64,000 bases of DNA from an uncultured Pseudomonadota bacterium (GCA_903921325.1 CAIXPL010000008.1:248001-312000), one strand, 5' to 3'; shown: positions 8,640 through 17,755, numbered from the stretch's first letter. Translations and numbers: made by a program. Notes: generated by a model from the sequence alone, not told the origin.

Positions 8640-11540
8640 GTGAGCAAGAAACTCATCATTGCAGAAAAGCCCTCGGTGGCGAATGACATCGCTCGCGCAC
8701 TGGGCGGATTCACCCGCCACGGCGACTATTACGAGAGCGAACCTTATCTGGTGTCCTCGGCGATCGGGCATTTGCTCGAGCTCGTGGTGCCCGAGGAGTT
8801 CGAGGTCAAACGTGGCAAATGGTCCTTTGCCAATCTGCCGGTGATCCCGCCCCGATTTGCACTGCGCCCACTGGATCGCACGGAAGACCGCCTCAAATTG
8901 CTGGTCCGCTTGCTCAAGCGCAAGGATGTCACCGGCGTGATCAACGCCTGCGATGCCGGGCGCGAAGGCGAACTGATTTTCCGGCATATCGTCGAGCACG
9001 CTGGGGTGCGCAAACCGATCGAGCGGCTGTGGCTGCAGTCAATGACCCCGGCCGCTATCAAGGACGGATTCAACCTGCTGCGGCCCGAGCCGGCGATGCA
9101 GCCGCTTGCCGACGCCGCGATCAGCCGGTCGGAGTCTGATTGGCTGGTGGGCATCAATGGCACCCGGGCGATGACCGCCTTCAATTCAAAGGACGGCGGC
9201 TTCTACAAAACCACCGTCGGGCGGGTGCAAACGCCTACCCTGGCCATCCTGGTCGAGCGCGAAGACCGGATCAAAAAATTCGTCTCGCGTGATTATTGGG
9301 AACTGGAAGGGCAGTTCAGCACGCCCTCCGGCCAGCAGTACAACGGGCGCTGGTTTGACGAGGCGTTTGATCGCAGCACGCGCAGCGAAGATGACCAGTT
9401 GCGAGCCGAACGCATCTGGGATCAGGAACAGGCGCGGGCGATCGCAACACGCTGCATCGGGCGGCCCGGTATTGCAGTGGATGAAAGCAAGCCCACCACG
9501 CAAAGCTCGCCGCTGCTGTTTGATCTGACCAGCTTGCAGCGCGAAGCCAACGGCCGATTCGGATTTTCTGCCCGGACGACACTGTCGATTGCCCAGGCGC
9601 TGTACGAAAAGCACAAGGTGCTCACCTATCCGAGAACCGACTCGCGGGCACTGCCCGAGGACTACATAGAGACGGTGAAATCAACCATGGCGATGCTCGG
9701 CTCAAGCCCTGGCACCCGCAGCTATGCACCGCATGCCAACCAGGTGCTCGCCGCAGGATGGGTGCGACCCAATCGCCGGGTGTTCAACAACGAGAAAGTC
9801 TCCGATCACTTTGCCATCATCCCGACCACCCAGGCGCCCAAGCAGCTCTCGGAGATCGAAGCCAAACTCTATGACATGGTCACCCGGCGCTTTCTGGCGG
9901 TGTTTTTTCCGCCCGCCGAGTTTCTGGTCACCACCCGCATCACGCGCGTCGGGGCGGAACCCTTTCGCAGTGAAGGCCGCATCATGATGACCGCCGGCTG
10001 GCTCGCGGTCTACGGCCGTGAAGCGGAAACCGGCGATGCGCCCACCTTGCCGGCGCTGCAACCGCCGACCGCTGCGGCCCTGTCGGCTGCTGCCGCGACT
10101 GCCACTGCGTCAACTGTTGCAACGGCGGACGATGGGTCTGCTGGCAATGCAGTTGCCCCCGGCAGCACCCGCGTACTGACGGACTCGGTTGACGTTCAGG
10201 CCAATGTAACCAAACCGCCGCCGCGCTTCACCGAGGCGACGCTGCTCTCTGCCATGGAAGGTGCCGGTAAACTGGTCGATGACGAAGAATTGCGCGAAGC
10301 AATGCGCGAGAAAGGCCTCGGCACCCCGGCCACCCGCGCTGCAGTGATCGAGGGCCTGTTGCAGGAAGAGTACATCTACCGCGACCAGCGTGATCTGGTG
10401 CCAACCGCCAAAGCGTTTGACCTGTTCTATGCGTTGTCGAAATTCGGCATCGATGAATTGCGCTCACCCGAGCTCACGGGTAACTGGGAGCACAAACTCA
10501 AGCAGATGGAGCATGGCGATCTCGGGCGCGAGGAGTTCATGCAGCACATCGTCGAGACCACGCGCGATCTGGTCGAGCGGATCAAGTCAGGCACCAGCCT
10601 CGATGAGACCATTCAGACCCTGCAGACGCCCTGTCCTCGCTGCGGTGGCGTGCTCAATGAAAACTACAAGAAGTTTCAGTGCACTCACTGCGACTTCTCG
10701 GTGTGGAAAGTCATTGCCAGCCGTCGGATCGAGGCGCGTGAACTCGAGCAGGTGATACGCGAAGGCAGCATCGGCCCGCTGCAAGGATTTCGCAGCCGCA
10801 TCGGTCGACCCTTCGCTGCCATGTTACGGCTCAAGGACGATTTCACCCTGGAACTCGATTACGGTCAGAATCGTGCCGAAGACGATGCCGCCGAGGCGGT
10901 GGACTTTTCCGATCAAACAGCGCTCGGGCCCTGCCCGAAATGCGGCTCCGGCGTGTATGAACATGGTCTGAATTATGTGTGCGAGAAGTCACTTGGACCG
11001 CAGCGTTCCTGCGATTTCCGCACCGGCAAGATCATCCTGCAGCGCGAGATCGAGCGCGAGCAGATGAGCAAGCTGATCAACGAGGGCAAGACCGATCTGC
11101 TGCATCGATTCATCTCAAAGAAAGGCAGACCCTTCAGCGCATTTCTGGTGAAGAAACCCGATGGCAACATCGGGTTTGAGTTCGCCCCCCGTGTGCGGGC
11201 CGCACGTGCCGGCGCTAAAGAGGCAGAAGCTGCGGGCACCGCTGAGACTGCAATGCCGGCGGTAGCGCGCAAGAGTGCAGCGAAAAAGGCTACCGTCAAA
11301 CAGGCGGTGAGCAAGAGCGCAGCGAAAAAGAGTTCTGTGACGACGGTATCCGGCAAGACCGCAGCAAGAAAGAGTGCCGCGAAGAAGACAGCCAGCAAGA
11401 CCGCAGCAAGCAAGAGTGTCGTCAAGAAAGCGGCAACAAAGAAGACCGTCATCCCAGCAGCGAGCAGCAAGAGTGCCGCAGTCAAACGGCCCGCGGCAAA
11501 AAAGGCGGCTACCAAAAAAACTGTCAAGCGCGCCCGCTGA
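8640..11540 (+). CDS. topB: DNA topoisomerase III with Lys/Ala-rich tail
   Basis: Type IA topoisomerase that breaks and rejoins one DNA strand. The 966-residue product starts at GTG 8640 (SKKLIIAEKPSVANDIA, the Toprim domain). It carries the catalytic Tyr at about residue 330 in LTYPRTDSRALPEDY. After the core come two cysteine-rich zinc ribbons (CPRCGG near 665, CPKCGSG near 765) with flanking GRPFAAML and GRPFSAFL repeats. An Ala/Thr/Ser-rich insert lies near residues 470-515. The last 90 or so residues are a run of degenerate AAKK, SKSAAKK and KKAATKK units resembling histone H1-like proteins, expected to bind DNA non-specifically. The enzyme core is secure; the role of the tail is inferred. 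About 190 bases separate it from smg, so a separate promoter is possible. Confidence 0.93.
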   Translation: MSKKLIIAEKPSVANDIARALGGFTRHGDYYESEPYLVSSAIGHLLELVVPEEFEVKRGKWSFANLPVIPPRFALRPLDRTEDRLKLLVRLLKRKDVTGVINACDAGREGELIFRHIVEHAGVRKPIERLWLQSMTPAAIKDGFNLLRPEPAMQPLADAAISRSESDWLVGINGTRAMTAFNSKDGGFYKTTVGRVQTPTLAILVEREDRIKKFVSRDYWELEGQFSTPSGQQYNGRWFDEAFDRSTRSEDDQLRAERIWDQEQARAIATRCIGRPGIAVDESKPTTQSSPLLFDLTSLQREANGRFGFSARTTLSIAQALYEKHKVLTYPRTDSRALPEDYIETVKSTMAMLGSSPGTRSYAPHANQVLAAGWVRPNRRVFNNEKVSDHFAIIPTTQAPKQLSEIEAKLYDMVTRRFLAVFFPPAEFLVTTRITRVGAEPFRSEGRIMMTAGWLAVYGREAETGDAPTLPALQPPTAAALSAAAATATASTVATADDGSAGNAVAPGSTRVLTDSVDVQANVTKPPPRFTEATLLSAMEGAGKLVDDEELREAMREKGLGTPATRAAVIEGLLQEEYIYRDQRDLVPTAKAFDLFYALSKFGIDELRSPELTGNWEHKLKQMEHGDLGREEFMQHIVETTRDLVERIKSGTSLDETIQTLQTPCPRCGGVLNENYKKFQCTHCDFSVWKVIASRRIEARELEQVIREGSIGPLQGFRSRIGRPFAAMLRLKDDFTLELDYGQNRAEDDAAEAVDFSDQTALGPCPKCGSGVYEHGLNYVCEKSLGPQRSCDFRTGKIILQREIEREQMSKLINEGKTDLLHRFISKKGRPFSAFLVKKPDGNIGFEFAPRVRAARAGAKEAEAAGTAETAMPAVARKSAAKKATVKQAVSKSAAKKSSVTTVSGKTAARKSAAKKTASKTAASKSVVKKAATKKTVIPAASSKSAAVKRPAAKKAATKKTVKRAR

Positions 11541-11565
11541 AAGCGTTTGCCCGGGAGGAATCAGC

Positions 11566-11877
11566 ATGATCATTCAAATCACCGCCTCAGGCGCACTCGA
11601 GTTGCTCGAGCGCGACAATTTCAAGGCATTCAAAATTGTGGCACCGGCGACCCATGCCAGCGCCCAGGCGCTGGCCGCTGCACTCGCTCCGATCGCACGG
11701 CTCAATGACGATGGCAAGACCGCATGGGTCTCGCAGGATGCGTTGCGCCAATGGCAGGGCAGGCCCCAATCGGCGCAATGGATTACCGCGTTTGACCAGA
11801 TGATCGAATCGGTCAAGCGTTTTGGCTGGGTTGACGAGGCGAGTGGCTCGGTGCGCGGACATATCGAGATCGTCTGA
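11566..11877 (+). CDS. Hypothetical protein, 103 residues
   Basis: Small cytoplasmic protein beginning MIIQITASGALELL, preceded by a good ribosome site (GGGAGGAA). It has no signal peptide, membrane segment or Cys cluster. The N-terminal half looks alpha/beta and the C-terminal half helical with several Trp residues (QWITAFDQMIESVKRFGW). It starts 25 bases after topB and may be co-transcribed with it. I do not recognise the family. The ribosome site, codon usage like that of its neighbours and the intact length argue that it is a real gene. Confidence 0.6.
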   Translation: MIIQITASGALELLERDNFKAFKIVAPATHASAQALAAALAPIARLNDDGKTAWVSQDALRQWQGRPQSAQWITAFDQMIESVKRFGWVDEASGSVRGHIEIV

Positions 11878-12063
11878 ACGCGACCGTGCCAGGCCCACTA
11901 CTGGGCGGGATTGCCAAGCGGCGACACCACCGCGCACGCGAACTTGTCGGGCAAACGCGCGCCATGCCAACTTGGCAAGTGAGCGCAAGCGGATCACAAT
12001 CGACGCCATAACCTGTACAACAACTTGTTCGATCCCGGATCGAACCCGATTGAGGAGATGGTC

Positions 12064-13047
12064 ATGGCCGAAGCCGACAACGATCCCACGCTGGCAGGCC
12101 TGCGTGAACTACCTTCGCTCGATGCGCTCATGAATGCGCTCGACGCGCGTGACATGACCCCAGGCTGGATACCGCGCGAACGGCCGATACTCACGCCTGA
12201 AATGCACTCGGCATTCGTGCCCGCGCACTGGCGCTATAGCGAGGCGCGCGCAGCCATGCAATCAGCCGGGCGCCTGATTGGAACGGACCTGGCTGAGCGG
12301 CGCAATTTCGTCATGCGCAATCCGGTGCAGGGCAATGACTTCGCGACCTTGCGCACACTCATCTGCGCCTACCAATCCATTCTCCCCGGGGAGAAAGCGC
12401 GCTCGCACCGGCACAGCCCCCACGCGTTGCGGGTCATTCTGGAGTCCAAGGGTTCGTTCTCGACAGTCAATGGCGAGAAGACGCCGATGGAAACCGGTGA
12501 CATCGTTCTCACCCCCGGCTGGTCCTGGCACGGGCATGGTCACGATGGCGCCGAGCAGGCGTATTGGTTCGACGGCCTCGATGTACCGCTCACCCAACTG
12601 CTCGAGCCGATGTTTTGTGAAGACCACCCAGACGGCTGGGAAGCGGTTGACACAGTGACCGACCATTCGCCCATGCGCTTCATCTGGAGTGAAACGCTGG
12701 CCGCGCTGGCCGCGGCACCAGCCGATGAGACTGGCCATTTCGGCACCACCATTACGCTGCCTGCCCCGACGATGCCATCGATTGCCCTGCAGGTGCATCA
12801 GTGGCCGGCCGGTTGGACCAATCGACCCTACCGCCATGCCTCCAATATGGTGTATGTCGTCATGCAGGGAGAAGGGCAGTCAACGATCGGCGATCGCACC
12901 TTCTCCTGGTCGTACGGCGACACCATTGCCGCGCCGGCGTGGAATCGGATTTCCCATCAGGCAAGCGCGGATACCGTCATGTTCTGCATGAGCGACGAGG
13001 CGCTGATGCGCTGGGCGCATTACTACCGCATCGAAGCGCTGGCCTGA
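12064..13047 (+). CDS. Gentisate 1,2-dioxygenase-like cupin dioxygenase
   Basis: Bicupin Fe(II) ring-cleavage dioxygenase; gentisate (or a related salicylate or hydroxynaphthoate) would be opened to a pyruvate-substituted dienoate such as maleylpyruvate. The 327-residue product has the N-terminal cupin with metal-binding His residues in KARSHRHSPHALRV and in GWSWHGHGHDG, and a second cupin in the C-terminal third (NMVYVVMQGEGQSTIGDR). ATG 12064 follows GAGGAG at the right distance; GTC/ATG choices just upstream are less well placed. No maleylpyruvate isomerase or fumarylpyruvate hydrolase is next to it, so substrate identity is open. Confidence 0.8.
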   Translation: MAEADNDPTLAGLRELPSLDALMNALDARDMTPGWIPRERPILTPEMHSAFVPAHWRYSEARAAMQSAGRLIGTDLAERRNFVMRNPVQGNDFATLRTLICAYQSILPGEKARSHRHSPHALRVILESKGSFSTVNGEKTPMETGDIVLTPGWSWHGHGHDGAEQAYWFDGLDVPLTQLLEPMFCEDHPDGWEAVDTVTDHSPMRFIWSETLAALAAAPADETGHFGTTITLPAPTMPSIALQVHQWPAGWTNRPYRHASNMVYVVMQGEGQSTIGDRTFSWSYGDTIAAPAWNRISHQASADTVMFCMSDEALMRWAHYYRIEALA

Positions 13048-13053
13048 GCAGCC

Positions 13054-13075
13054 GCACCGGTGCTGGCGCCGGTGC
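13054..13075. terminator. Stem-loop between convergent genes
   Basis: GCACCGG (13054-13060) pairs with CCGGTGC (13069-13075) around an eight-base loop, a few bases after the cupin dioxygenase stop. A T-rich stretch (GATTTTATT) follows about ten bases later rather than directly. This is a plausible weak terminator for the plus strand. Confidence 0.35.
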
Positions 13076-13162
13076 CTGAGTGCTGATTTTATTCCGTGCG
13101 CGGGCGGCGCACTCACCGCACGTGGCCGATCACCCACTCGGCCACGCCTGATACGCCAGGCG

Positions 13163-13768
13163 TCAGGCGTCAGGAAATGCACTCGCAGCGCCCGCGAGCC
13201 AGGCGCGACCCTGCGCGTACAGTCGTTGCACTTCCGGCCCCTTCAACTGCGGCATATCCATTTTCATGGTGAAGCCGAGTTTGGTCTGCAAGTAGGCCAA
13301 ATGGCGATAGCCTTCCGGAAACCGCATCAACTCGGTCTGATCGAGAACCAGACTGCCGCCGGGGCTGATCAAATCCATGCGGTCCTTCTCATAAATCGGC
13401 TGACGACGCACAATGCCCCAGCGCCCGTCACGGCGGGCGAAGAAGTCATAGAAGCGGCCGGTGCACAGAACATCCACTGTGCGGCCGTCAATCTGCCCGC
13501 GCTGACTGATGGTCATCTTGGTCTGCGCAATGGCGCGGTCGCCACACAGGTCAACGCTCGATCCGCCCAGAAAATGCAGAATGCTGACGCCTTTCTCAAA
13601 GCCGGCGCGGCTCACCGCAATGAAATCGGCCGCCGGTCCCTGAAACCAGGTGGCCGACATCCAGCCATCGCTGTGCCATACGGTGGCAAACCGCTCCCAG
13701 TCTCCAGCGTCACGCCATAGAGCCCAGTTATTGACCACCTCAATGACCGCAAGGCGGTCTTGCAACAT
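13163..13768 (-). CDS. SnoaL-like (NTF2-fold) protein
   Basis: About 200 residues with an NTF2/SnoaL-type cone fold expected from the N-terminal helix pattern (DRLAVIEVVNNWALWRDAGDWERFATVWHSDG) and the following strands (TGRFYDFFARRDGRWGIVRRQPIYEKDRMD). Such proteins include polyketide cyclases, isomerases and small subunits of ring-hydroxylating dioxygenases; the exact role cannot be assigned. Start is uncertain: ATG 13768 was used, but GTG 13783 or TTG 13777 (which has GAGGAG close upstream) are possible. It is convergent with the cupin dioxygenase, which hints at aromatic metabolism without proving it. Confidence 0.65.
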   Translation of the reverse strand: MLQDRLAVIEVVNNWALWRDAGDWERFATVWHSDGWMSATWFQGPAADFIAVSRAGFEKGVSILHFLGGSSVDLCGDRAIAQTKMTISQRGQIDGRTVDVLCTGRFYDFFARRDGRWGIVRRQPIYEKDRMDLISPGGSLVLDQTELMRFPEGYRHLAYLQTKLGFTMKMDMPQLKGPEVQRLYAQGRAWLAGAASAFPDA

Positions 13769-13862
13769 GGCGTCCAAAATCACTCCTCAAAATGACGTGG
13801 TCAGGTGCAGGTTGCGCGACGGGCAACCTGCTGACCGTGAAAGGGCCGCGAGCGCCGCAGCG

Positions 13863-14687
13863 TCAAATTCCGGCATACCACTGGTAACCTTCATCTTCCC
13901 AGTAGCCGCCACGCCCACCGCCGATGCTCGCAAAGCTCTCGACCAGTTCGATACGCATCAGGTATTTGGCCTGCTTGTAGCCCAACTGGCGTTCGACGCG
14001 CAAGCGCAGTGGGGCACCGTTGGCCACTGGCAGGGGTTTTCCGTTCAATTCGTAGGCTAGCAACGTCTGCGGATGCGAGGCTTCTGCCAGATCGATGCTT
14101 TCGTAATAGGGATGCGTGCCATCGGATTCCATCGGATCGGCACAATGAAACACCACAAAGCGAGCGTTGGCAGTGGGCTTCACCTGCTCAATGATCTGCG
14201 CGAGCGGCACGCCAGTCCACTTGCCGATGGCACTCCAGCCCTCGACACAATCATGGCGCGTGATCTGAGTGCGTGCCGGCAGCGCGCGTAACGCCGCAAG
14301 ATTGAAACTCATCGGTTGCTCGACCAGCCCGGACACCTGCAAGGCCCAGTCGCTGAACTCCCCGGCGACCAGTTTTTGATATTCGCTGCTCTCCGGATTG
14401 GCCGTGCCGTTGCTGCGAAACACGGGTGACAGGTCGGCTTCGGTGAATTCCTGTGCCATGGCCTTGGCCGCGAGGGTCTGATGCACCGCACTCGACAATC
14501 GCTCGCCCAGCGAGAGCACCTGTTCAGGAAACCAGGCGCTGTTCGACAGTCGATCGCATCCGGCCAGCAACGCGGCACCCAATCCGGCCAGACCGCCGCG
14601 CAGCAGTGAGCGGCGGGGCGATGAGACGAGCAACCTGGCCGGCGGCGAGCCGTCCTTCCCACCCGGGACTTCAGCGCGCCGATCCAT
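13863..14687 (-). CDS. Tat-exported molybdopterin oxidoreductase (sulfite oxidase fold)
   Basis: About 274 residues. A twin-arginine signal (RRSLLRGGLAGLGAALLAGCD, cut short here to its RRSLLRGG start) is followed by a sulfite-oxidase-type Moco domain. The likely molybdenum-ligand Cys is in RHDCVEGWSAIGKWTG, and HCADPMESDGTHPYYESIDL matches the substrate-pocket region of the MsrP/YedY group. A Cys in the signal region (LLAGC) could also be a lipobox. GGAGG sits five bases before ATG 14687. The start overlaps the end of the cytochrome b gene by 17 bases, so the two form a periplasmic reductase with a membrane quinone-linked partner. The substrate is unknown; methionine sulfoxide, sulfite or another S/N-oxide are all possible. 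Confidence 0.8.
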   Translation of the reverse strand: MDRRAEVPGGKDGSPPARLLVSSPRRSLLRGGLAGLGAALLAGCDRLSNSAWFPEQVLSLGERLSSAVHQTLAAKAMAQEFTEADLSPVFRSNGTANPESSEYQKLVAGEFSDWALQVSGLVEQPMSFNLAALRALPARTQITRHDCVEGWSAIGKWTGVPLAQIIEQVKPTANARFVVFHCADPMESDGTHPYYESIDLAEASHPQTLLAYELNGKPLPVANGAPLRLRVERQLGYKQAKYLMRIELVESFASIGGGRGGYWEDEGYQWYAGI

Positions 14688-15531
14688 CATGGCCTCCCTC
14701 ATTCACCCGGTAGTATCCGGTGATCATGGATCGCAGGTGATTCCACAGTCCGCTCACGATCACTTCGAAGACGTGCACCGCGACAAAAGCGGTGAGCAGA
14801 CACGCAATAACAAAGTGCACTGTGCGCGCCGACTGGCGACCACCGAGCAGATCCACCCAACCGGGCCATACGCCATCGAGCCAGGGCGACATCGCCCAAC
14901 CAGCAAGGATGATCAGGGGCAGCAAAACGAAAATTACGGCGAGATAGGCGAGTTTTTGCAAGACGTTGTAGCGCCGTGCGGCCTCCCCCTGCGGATGGCG
15001 AAAACGGATGTGGTCGAGAATCGACCGACCAATACCTGCCAGATCGGGGCGCGTTGGCCACAGGTCGCGCCGCAGATGACCGCTCCACAGCCCGTAGAAC
15101 AGGTAGGCGAGACCGTTCAGCACAAACACCCAGGCAAAAAAGAAGTGCCAGTTGCGTGCCATTGACAGCCAATACGGACCAGGCACTGTCACCGCGGACG
15201 GAAACGCCACCCGCTGCAGGCTGCCGTTGCTGCCGCTGGAGAGCCCCAGTACGCCGGTCGTGTCGAACTCATGCCCGAAAATCCGGGTAAATCCGACCGG
15301 CTGACCACCACTGCCCTGACGCGAGCCGATCTCGAGCACCGGAGGATTTCCGGTATACGAGGACTTGCCCCAATAGAGGCGCGGATGTGCGTTGAAAATC
15401 TGTAATCCGCTCATCAGCAGCAGAGTAAGACTGAGCACATTGGTCCAGTGCATCACGCGCACCGGCAAGGTGTGCCGGTAATACAGGCGCCCCGCAGAGG
15501 CAGTATTAGGTGCAGTGGCAGTGTCACTCAT
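14671..15531 (-). CDS. Cytochrome b561-type membrane subunit
   Basis: A 286-residue integral membrane protein with four or five predicted helices and His residues placed for two b hemes (for example RVMHWTNVLSL near the N-terminus, NWHFFFAWVFVLNGLAYLF in the middle and VHFVIACLLTAFVAVHVFEV near the end). This is the pattern of formate-dehydrogenase-gamma and thiosulfate-reductase-like cytochrome b subunits. It overlaps the downstream molybdopterin oxidoreductase gene, so it most likely passes electrons between the quinone pool and that periplasmic enzyme. ATG 15531 (MSDTATAP) was preferred over an upstream in-frame start that runs into the icd tail. Confidence 0.8.
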   Translation of the reverse strand: MSDTATAPNTASAGRLYYRHTLPVRVMHWTNVLSLTLLLMSGLQIFNAHPRLYWGKSSYTGNPPVLEIGSRQGSGGQPVGFTRIFGHEFDTTGVLGLSSGSNGSLQRVAFPSAVTVPGPYWLSMARNWHFFFAWVFVLNGLAYLFYGLWSGHLRRDLWPTRPDLAGIGRSILDHIRFRHPQGEAARRYNVLQKLAYLAVIFVLLPLIILAGWAMSPWLDGVWPGWVDLLGGRQSARTVHFVIACLLTAFVAVHVFEVIVSGLWNHLRSMITGYYRVNEGGHDGSAR

Positions 15532-15565
15532 CAATCCGCCCCTTTGGGGTTGCTCACGGGCCGGT

Positions 15566-16783
15566 TCAGGCACCCATGCGTCGCTTCAGCTCGCCGTCAA
15601 TGGTGTCCATGAACTCATCAGTGGTCTGGAACGGGTGATCGGGACGAATCAGAATCGCCAGATCCTTCGTCATCTTGCCTGATTCGACTACGTCCACACA
15701 GACTTTTTCCAGCGTCTCTGCAAACTTGACGAGTTCCGGTGTGTTGTCGAACTGACCGCGATACTGCAGGCCGCGGGTCCAGGCAAAAATCGATGCAATC
15801 GGATTGGTCGATGTTGGCTTGCCCTGTTGATGCATGCGGTAGTGACGGGTCACCGTGCCGTGTGCGGCTTCGGCTTCGATCGCCTTGCCATCGGGCGACA
15901 TCAGCACCGAGGTCATCAGACCAAGCGATCCATAGCCCTGCGCCAGCGTGTCGGACTGCACATCGCCGTCATAGTTCTTGCACGCCCACAAATAGCCGCC
16001 GCTCCACTTCATATTGGCCGCGACCATGTCATCGATCAACCGATGTTCATAGGTGAGGCCGGCAGCGTCGAATTTGGCCTTGAAATCACGATTGAAGATT
16101 TCTTCGAACAGGTTCTTGAAGCGGCCGTCGTAGACCTTGAGGATGGTGTTCTTGGTCGACAGGTACACCGAATAATTGCGCGACAGGCCGTAGGTGAAAC
16201 AGGCGTGCGCAAATCCTGCGATCGACTCGTCAAGGTTGAACATGCCGAGGAATACGCCCGGGCCCTTGGTCTTGATCACTTCCCGCTCGACGACGGGGCC
16301 ACCATCGGCCGGGGTATAGCTGATCTTGAGCGTTCCCGGGCCATCGAAGCGCATGTCCTGGGCGCGGTACTGATCGCCAAACCCGTGACGGGCCACGACG
16401 ACCGGCTTGTCCCAATGGGGCACCAGGCGCGGCACATTGCGGCAGATGATCGGCTCGCGGAAAATCGTGCCATCAAGAATGTTGCGGATGGTGCCGTTCG
16501 GGCTGCGCCACATCTGCTTCAGGCCGAATTCCTTCACCCGCGCCTCATCAGGAGTGATGGTGGCGCATTTCACTGCAACGCCAAACTCGCGGGTAGCATT
16601 GGCTGAATCAATCGTGATCTGGTCATCAGTACGATCGCGCATTTCCATGCCCAAATCGTAGTATTTCAGGTCGACATCAAGGTACGGCAGAATCAATTTC
16701 TCGCGGATACGGTGCCAGATGATACGGGTCATCTCATCACCGTCCATCTCGACGATCGGGTTCTTCACCTGAATCTTTGCCAT
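15566..16783 (-). CDS. icd: NADP-dependent isocitrate dehydrogenase
   Basis: Oxidative decarboxylation of isocitrate to 2-oxoglutarate in the citric acid cycle. The 405-residue protein starts [20 protein letters not shown] and has the [13 protein letters not shown] substrate loop, the conserved [11 protein letters not shown] segment and [11 protein letters not shown] in the cofactor region. This sequence type is the homodimeric eukaryote-like (subfamily II) enzyme rather than the E. coli Icd type. GGGAAAGAG lies upstream of the ATG. It is upstream of and in the same direction as the cytochrome b/molybdopterin pair, with a 34-base gap. Confidence 0.95.
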   Translation of the reverse strand: MAKIQVKNPIVEMDGDEMTRIIWHRIREKLILPYLDVDLKYYDLGMEMRDRTDDQITIDSANATREFGVAVKCATITPDEARVKEFGLKQMWRSPNGTIRNILDGTIFREPIICRNVPRLVPHWDKPVVVARHGFGDQYRAQDMRFDGPGTLKISYTPADGGPVVEREVIKTKGPGVFLGMFNLDESIAGFAHACFTYGLSRNYSVYLSTKNTILKVYDGRFKNLFEEIFNRDFKAKFDAAGLTYEHRLIDDMVAANMKWSGGYLWACKNYDGDVQSDTLAQGYGSLGLMTSVLMSPDGKAIEAEAAHGTVTRHYRMHQQGKPTSTNPIASIFAWTRGLQYRGQFDNTPELVKFAETLEKVCVDVVESGKMTKDLAILIRPDHPFQTTDEFMDTIDGELKRRMGA

Positions 16784-16871
16784 CTCTTTCCCCTGGTTCG
16801 GCGCAGCTCGACAAAACCTCTATTATCACCCAAGCACGTGCCCCTCGCCAGTACTGGCGACCGACTTCTGT

Positions 16872-17363
16872 TTACTCAGGTGGACTGATTTCGAGCAGTG
16901 CACAGCAGCGCAACAGCAGGCGATGCAGGTTAACCGCCTTTTGCAATACGACCGGGACGGCACGGCGAGTCGCTTCGTAGACGACCATCGGCTCGGGATC
17001 GGCCGTGACCAGAATCACCGCCATTTGCTCGCCGTTGGGGGCGCCGCGACGCATGCGCTCTATGAGCTCCAGACCCGTCATCGCGCCCTGCCCGAAATGC
17101 ATGTCGACCAGAGCCAAGGCGACCGGATGGTGGATGGCGAACGATAACGCCAGGCGCGGATCGGCAAAACAATGCACCGCAATGGCCTCTGGATCGAGGC
17201 GCGCGAGCAGGGACTCAAACAGTTGCAGGCTGACCGGATCGTCATCAACAACGATGACATCGCGGCGTGAACTTGCCGCGATCGACCAACCAGCGCGTGC
17301 GCCGCCAGGCAACACGCGCAACTCGGGACGCGGACGGATCGCTGGGCGGCTCGGGGCAGGCAC
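16872..17363 (-). CDS. Receiver-only response regulator
   Basis: A receiver domain (VIVVDDDPVSLQLFE with the acidic pocket, ALVDMHFGQG with the likely phosphorylated Asp, VILVTAD) preceded by a basic, Pro-rich N-terminal stretch of about 45 residues; there is no output domain. It probably works by protein contact. In the usual switch position the sequence is VLQKAVN, which keeps the conserved Lys. The start is uncertain: GTG 17363, just after the rubredoxin stop, gives 163 residues; earlier starts would overlap rubredoxin. No partner kinase is adjacent. Confidence 0.7.
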   Translation of the reverse strand: MPAPSRPAIRPRPELRVLPGGARAGWSIAASSRRDVIVVDDDPVSLQLFESLLARLDPEAIAVHCFADPRLALSFAIHHPVALALVDMHFGQGAMTGLELIERMRRGAPNGEQMAVILVTADPEPMVVYEATRRAVPVVLQKAVNLHRLLLRCCALLEISPPE

Positions 17364-17370
17364 GTCGGGC

Positions 17371-17553
17371 TTAGATCTCCACCATCTCAAAGTCTTCCTT
17401 GCGGGCACCGCACTCAGGGCAAGTCCAATTGACAGGCACGTCTTCCCACCGGGTGCCGGCAGCAATGCCATCCTCGGTGCACCCTTCGGCCTCATCATAA
17501 ATCCATCCGCAGATGAGACACATCCAGGTACGCATTTCTTGGGTATCAGTCAT
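17371..17553 (-). CDS. Rubredoxin
   Basis: A 60-residue one-iron electron carrier. The two iron-binding pairs are clear: CLICGWIYDEAEG and CPECGARKEDFEMVEI, with the typical spacing and conserved aromatic residues. ATG 17553 (MTDTQEM) is chosen; a TTG four codons upstream is less likely. It is transcribed away from thiD, with the tandem repeat lying between. In betaproteobacteria rubredoxin often neighbours thiD and hemL, as here. Confidence 0.93.
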   Translation of the reverse strand: MTDTQEMRTWMCLICGWIYDEAEGCTEDGIAAGTRWEDVPVNWTCPECGARKEDFEMVEI

Positions 17554-17600
17554 GTTAGATCGCAAGTGAGCCGAACAGGTAAGATGAGGAGGGCAAGTGG

Positions 17601-17660
17601 TAACGGTAACGGTAACGGTGTGCGGTGTGCGGTGTGCGGTGTGCGGTGTGCGGTGTGCGG
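17601..17660. repeat. Tandem repeats between rubredoxin and thiD
   Basis: Three copies of the hexamer TAACGG (17601-17618) run directly into six perfect copies of the heptamer TGTGCGG (17619-17660). They sit in the roughly 200-base divergent region between the rubredoxin and thiD starts, so copy number changes would alter promoter spacing on either side rather than a reading frame. Confidence 0.97.
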
Positions 17661-17755
17661 GCAGAATGTTACCGGGCCAAAGAGTGCTCGGCTAGGATTT
17701 CGGCAAGTCATTGGGGCAGGTCAGCTTTATTCGCAGCAGCCGGCCCCTTCATAGG

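Noticed and set aside
17601-17660. CRISPR-like array
   Set aside because: The units are contiguous hexamers and heptamers without spacers, and no cas genes are present.
17554-17755. TPP riboswitch upstream of thiD
   Set aside because: The conserved THI-box sequences were not found; the region is mostly tandem repeats.
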